In this document: positions 63,029 to 64,000 of the stretch, one piece after another | How positions within the stretch are numbered: the first letter of the stretch is position 1 | How the letters are laid out: every line of letters starts with the position of its first letter | Source: Flavobacterium sp. | GTDB taxonomy: Bacteria > Bacteroidota > Bacteroidia > Flavobacteriales > Flavobacteriaceae | DNA length: 64,000 nucleotides | NCBI GenBank assembly: GCA_014379405.1 | Contig: JACMLU010000027.1 | Span: 124,001-188,000, forward strand | Reading direction: 5' to 3' | Notes under the pieces: model-generated | The model's database searches: none | Told to the model about the DNA's origin: nothing | What the model saw: only the letters and a program-made list of their open reading frames with translations | Position numbers and translations under genes: made by a program

Positions 63029-64000
63029 ATGTTCAAAATATTTATACAAAGACCTGTATTGGCAACCGTTATTTCCATTTTATTGGTCATATTAGGTATA
63101 CTTGGTCTTACGAAGTTGCCCTTACAACAGTTTCCTGATATCGCGCCGCCATCGGTTTTGGTAACGGCAGTCTATCCGGGAGCAAACGCTGAAACTGTTT
63201 TACGTTCTGTTGCGCCATCGCTAGAAGAATCGATAAACGGTGTGGAAAATATGACGTATATGAGTTCTACAGCTAGTAACGACGGTACGTTAGCGATTAC
63301 CGTTTTCTTTAAATTAGGAACCGATGCTGATCAGGCTGCGGTTAACGTCCAGAACAGAGTGGCGCAAGCGACAAGTCAGTTGCCTGCAGAGGTTGTCCAG
63401 CAAGGTGTGACTACTGCAAAACAACAAAATAGTTTCATCATGGCTATTGGAATGTATACCGAAAATGAATCGAAATACGACCAGACTTTTGTTGCCAATT
63501 ATGCCCAAATTAATATTATTCCCGAAATCAAACGTATTCCAGGAGTTGGTTCCGCCAGTATTTTTGGAGGCGTAAAAGATTACTCTATGAGAGTTTGGTT
63601 AAATCCAACTCAAATGTCGACACACAATGTTACGCCAAATGAAGTTATGGCTGCCATTCAAGACAAAAGTTTGGAAGCTGCTCCAGGGAAATTTGGAGAA
63701 AGAAGTAAAGAAGTTTTCGAATATGTAATCAAATACAAAGGAAAACTAACCAAACCAGAAGAATATCAAAATATTGCAATCCGTTCTAACGCCGATGGTT
63801 CTATTCTTCGCCTGAAAGATGTAGCCAGAGTTGAACTTGGTGCTTATTCATACAACAGTTTAACGCGTTTGAATGGTAAAAAAGGAATTGTAATTGGTAT
63901 TATTCAGCTGGCTGGTTCCAACTCAAATGACATCCAGATTGCGATTAATAAACTGATGGTAAAAGCATCAAAAGATTTCCCAACAGGTATAAAACACAAT
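63029..64000 (+). CDS. RND efflux permease, HAE1/AcrB-type (3' end outside window)
   Basis: The frame starts at ATG 63029 (MFKIFIQRPVLATVISILLV) and is open to the window end (324 codons seen). The beginning is typical of AcrB-type pumps: FIQRPVLATVISI, LPLQQFPDIAPPSVLVTAVY, PGANAETVLRSVAPSLEESI and GVENMTYMSSTASNDGTLAI. The visible part covers helix 1 and most of the first periplasmic loop. A TolC partner would be expected beyond the edge. Regulation by the TetR gene upstream is likely. Confidence 0.9.
   Translation, partial: MFKIFIQRPVLATVISILLVILGILGLTKLPLQQFPDIAPPSVLVTAVYPGANAETVLRSVAPSLEESINGVENMTYMSSTASNDGTLAITVFFKLGTDADQAAVNVQNRVAQATSQLPAEVVQQGVTTAKQQNSFIMAIGMYTENESKYDQTFVANYAQINIIPEIKRIPGVGSASIFGGVKDYSMRVWLNPTQMSTHNVTPNEVMAAIQDKSLEAAPGKFGERSKEVFEYVIKYKGKLTKPEEYQNIAIRSNADGSILRLKDVARVELGAYSYNSLTRLNGKKGIVIGIIQLAGSNSNDIQIAINKLMVKASKDFPTGIKHN

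Overview
The window looks like a chromosome segment of a Bacteroidota bacterium, most likely a flavobacterium. It is AT-rich. It carries SusC/SusD and other TonB-dependent receptors, short Crp/Fnr regulators, DUF4249 and DUF3347 proteins, a LytTR two-component pair, and promoter-like TAnnTTTG boxes typical of Bacteroidetes sigma factors. No rRNA, complete tRNA, CRISPR array or intact insertion sequence was seen.

Layout. (1) 1-2.9 kb: 3' part of a TonB-dependent receptor with its DUF4249 lipoprotein. (2) 2.9-13.4 kb: a minus-strand run of mostly solitary genes (azoreductase, Crp/Fnr, GNAT, two MDR dehydrogenases, NTF2-like, DinB, HD, methyltransferase, Fsr-type MFS, tautomerase). They are separated by long gaps that hold gene remnants and imperfect palindromic repeats. 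(3) 13.6-20.9 kb: a small HMA protein, a DHA2 drug exporter and an RND tripartite pump. (4) 21-31 kb: a copper-resistance cluster with two P-type ATPases, a multicopper oxidase with a CopB-like tail, two AraC regulators carrying HMA-like CxxC domains, a metal-binding lipoprotein and a DUF3347 protein. (5) 31.6-35 kb: a LytTR two-component system and a papain-like peptidase. (6) 35.3-40.7 kb: a second cassette-like run on the minus strand, with the same repeats. (7) 40.8-41.9 kb: a gene-free array of at least seven large inverted repeats. (8) 42-45.1 kb: two opposed clusters of small hypothetical, phage-like genes, including a 58-aa membrane protein and a frameshifted gene. (9) 45.4-54.2 kb: a SusC/SusD receptor pair followed by an isoaspartyl peptidase, an exported cyanophycinase and a YfcC transporter, read here as a cyanophycin (Arg/Asp polymer) utilisation locus. 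(10) 54.2-60.9 kb: an accessory module bounded by an identical 29-bp direct repeat. It holds a Sau3AI-type restriction-modification operon with a third overlapping gene, a membrane protein and decayed genes. (11) 61-64 kb: a TetR regulator and the start of an RND pump operon, with four copies of one operator-like palindrome.

The three most interesting items are the SusCD-linked cyanophycin locus, the hairpin array (neighbouring units keep the same ends and fold while the paired stem sequences change together), and the repeated terminator plus TTTAGCCCACA boundaries that cut the 45-61 kb region into modules. Functions come from recognisable motifs and family resemblance. No database search was run.
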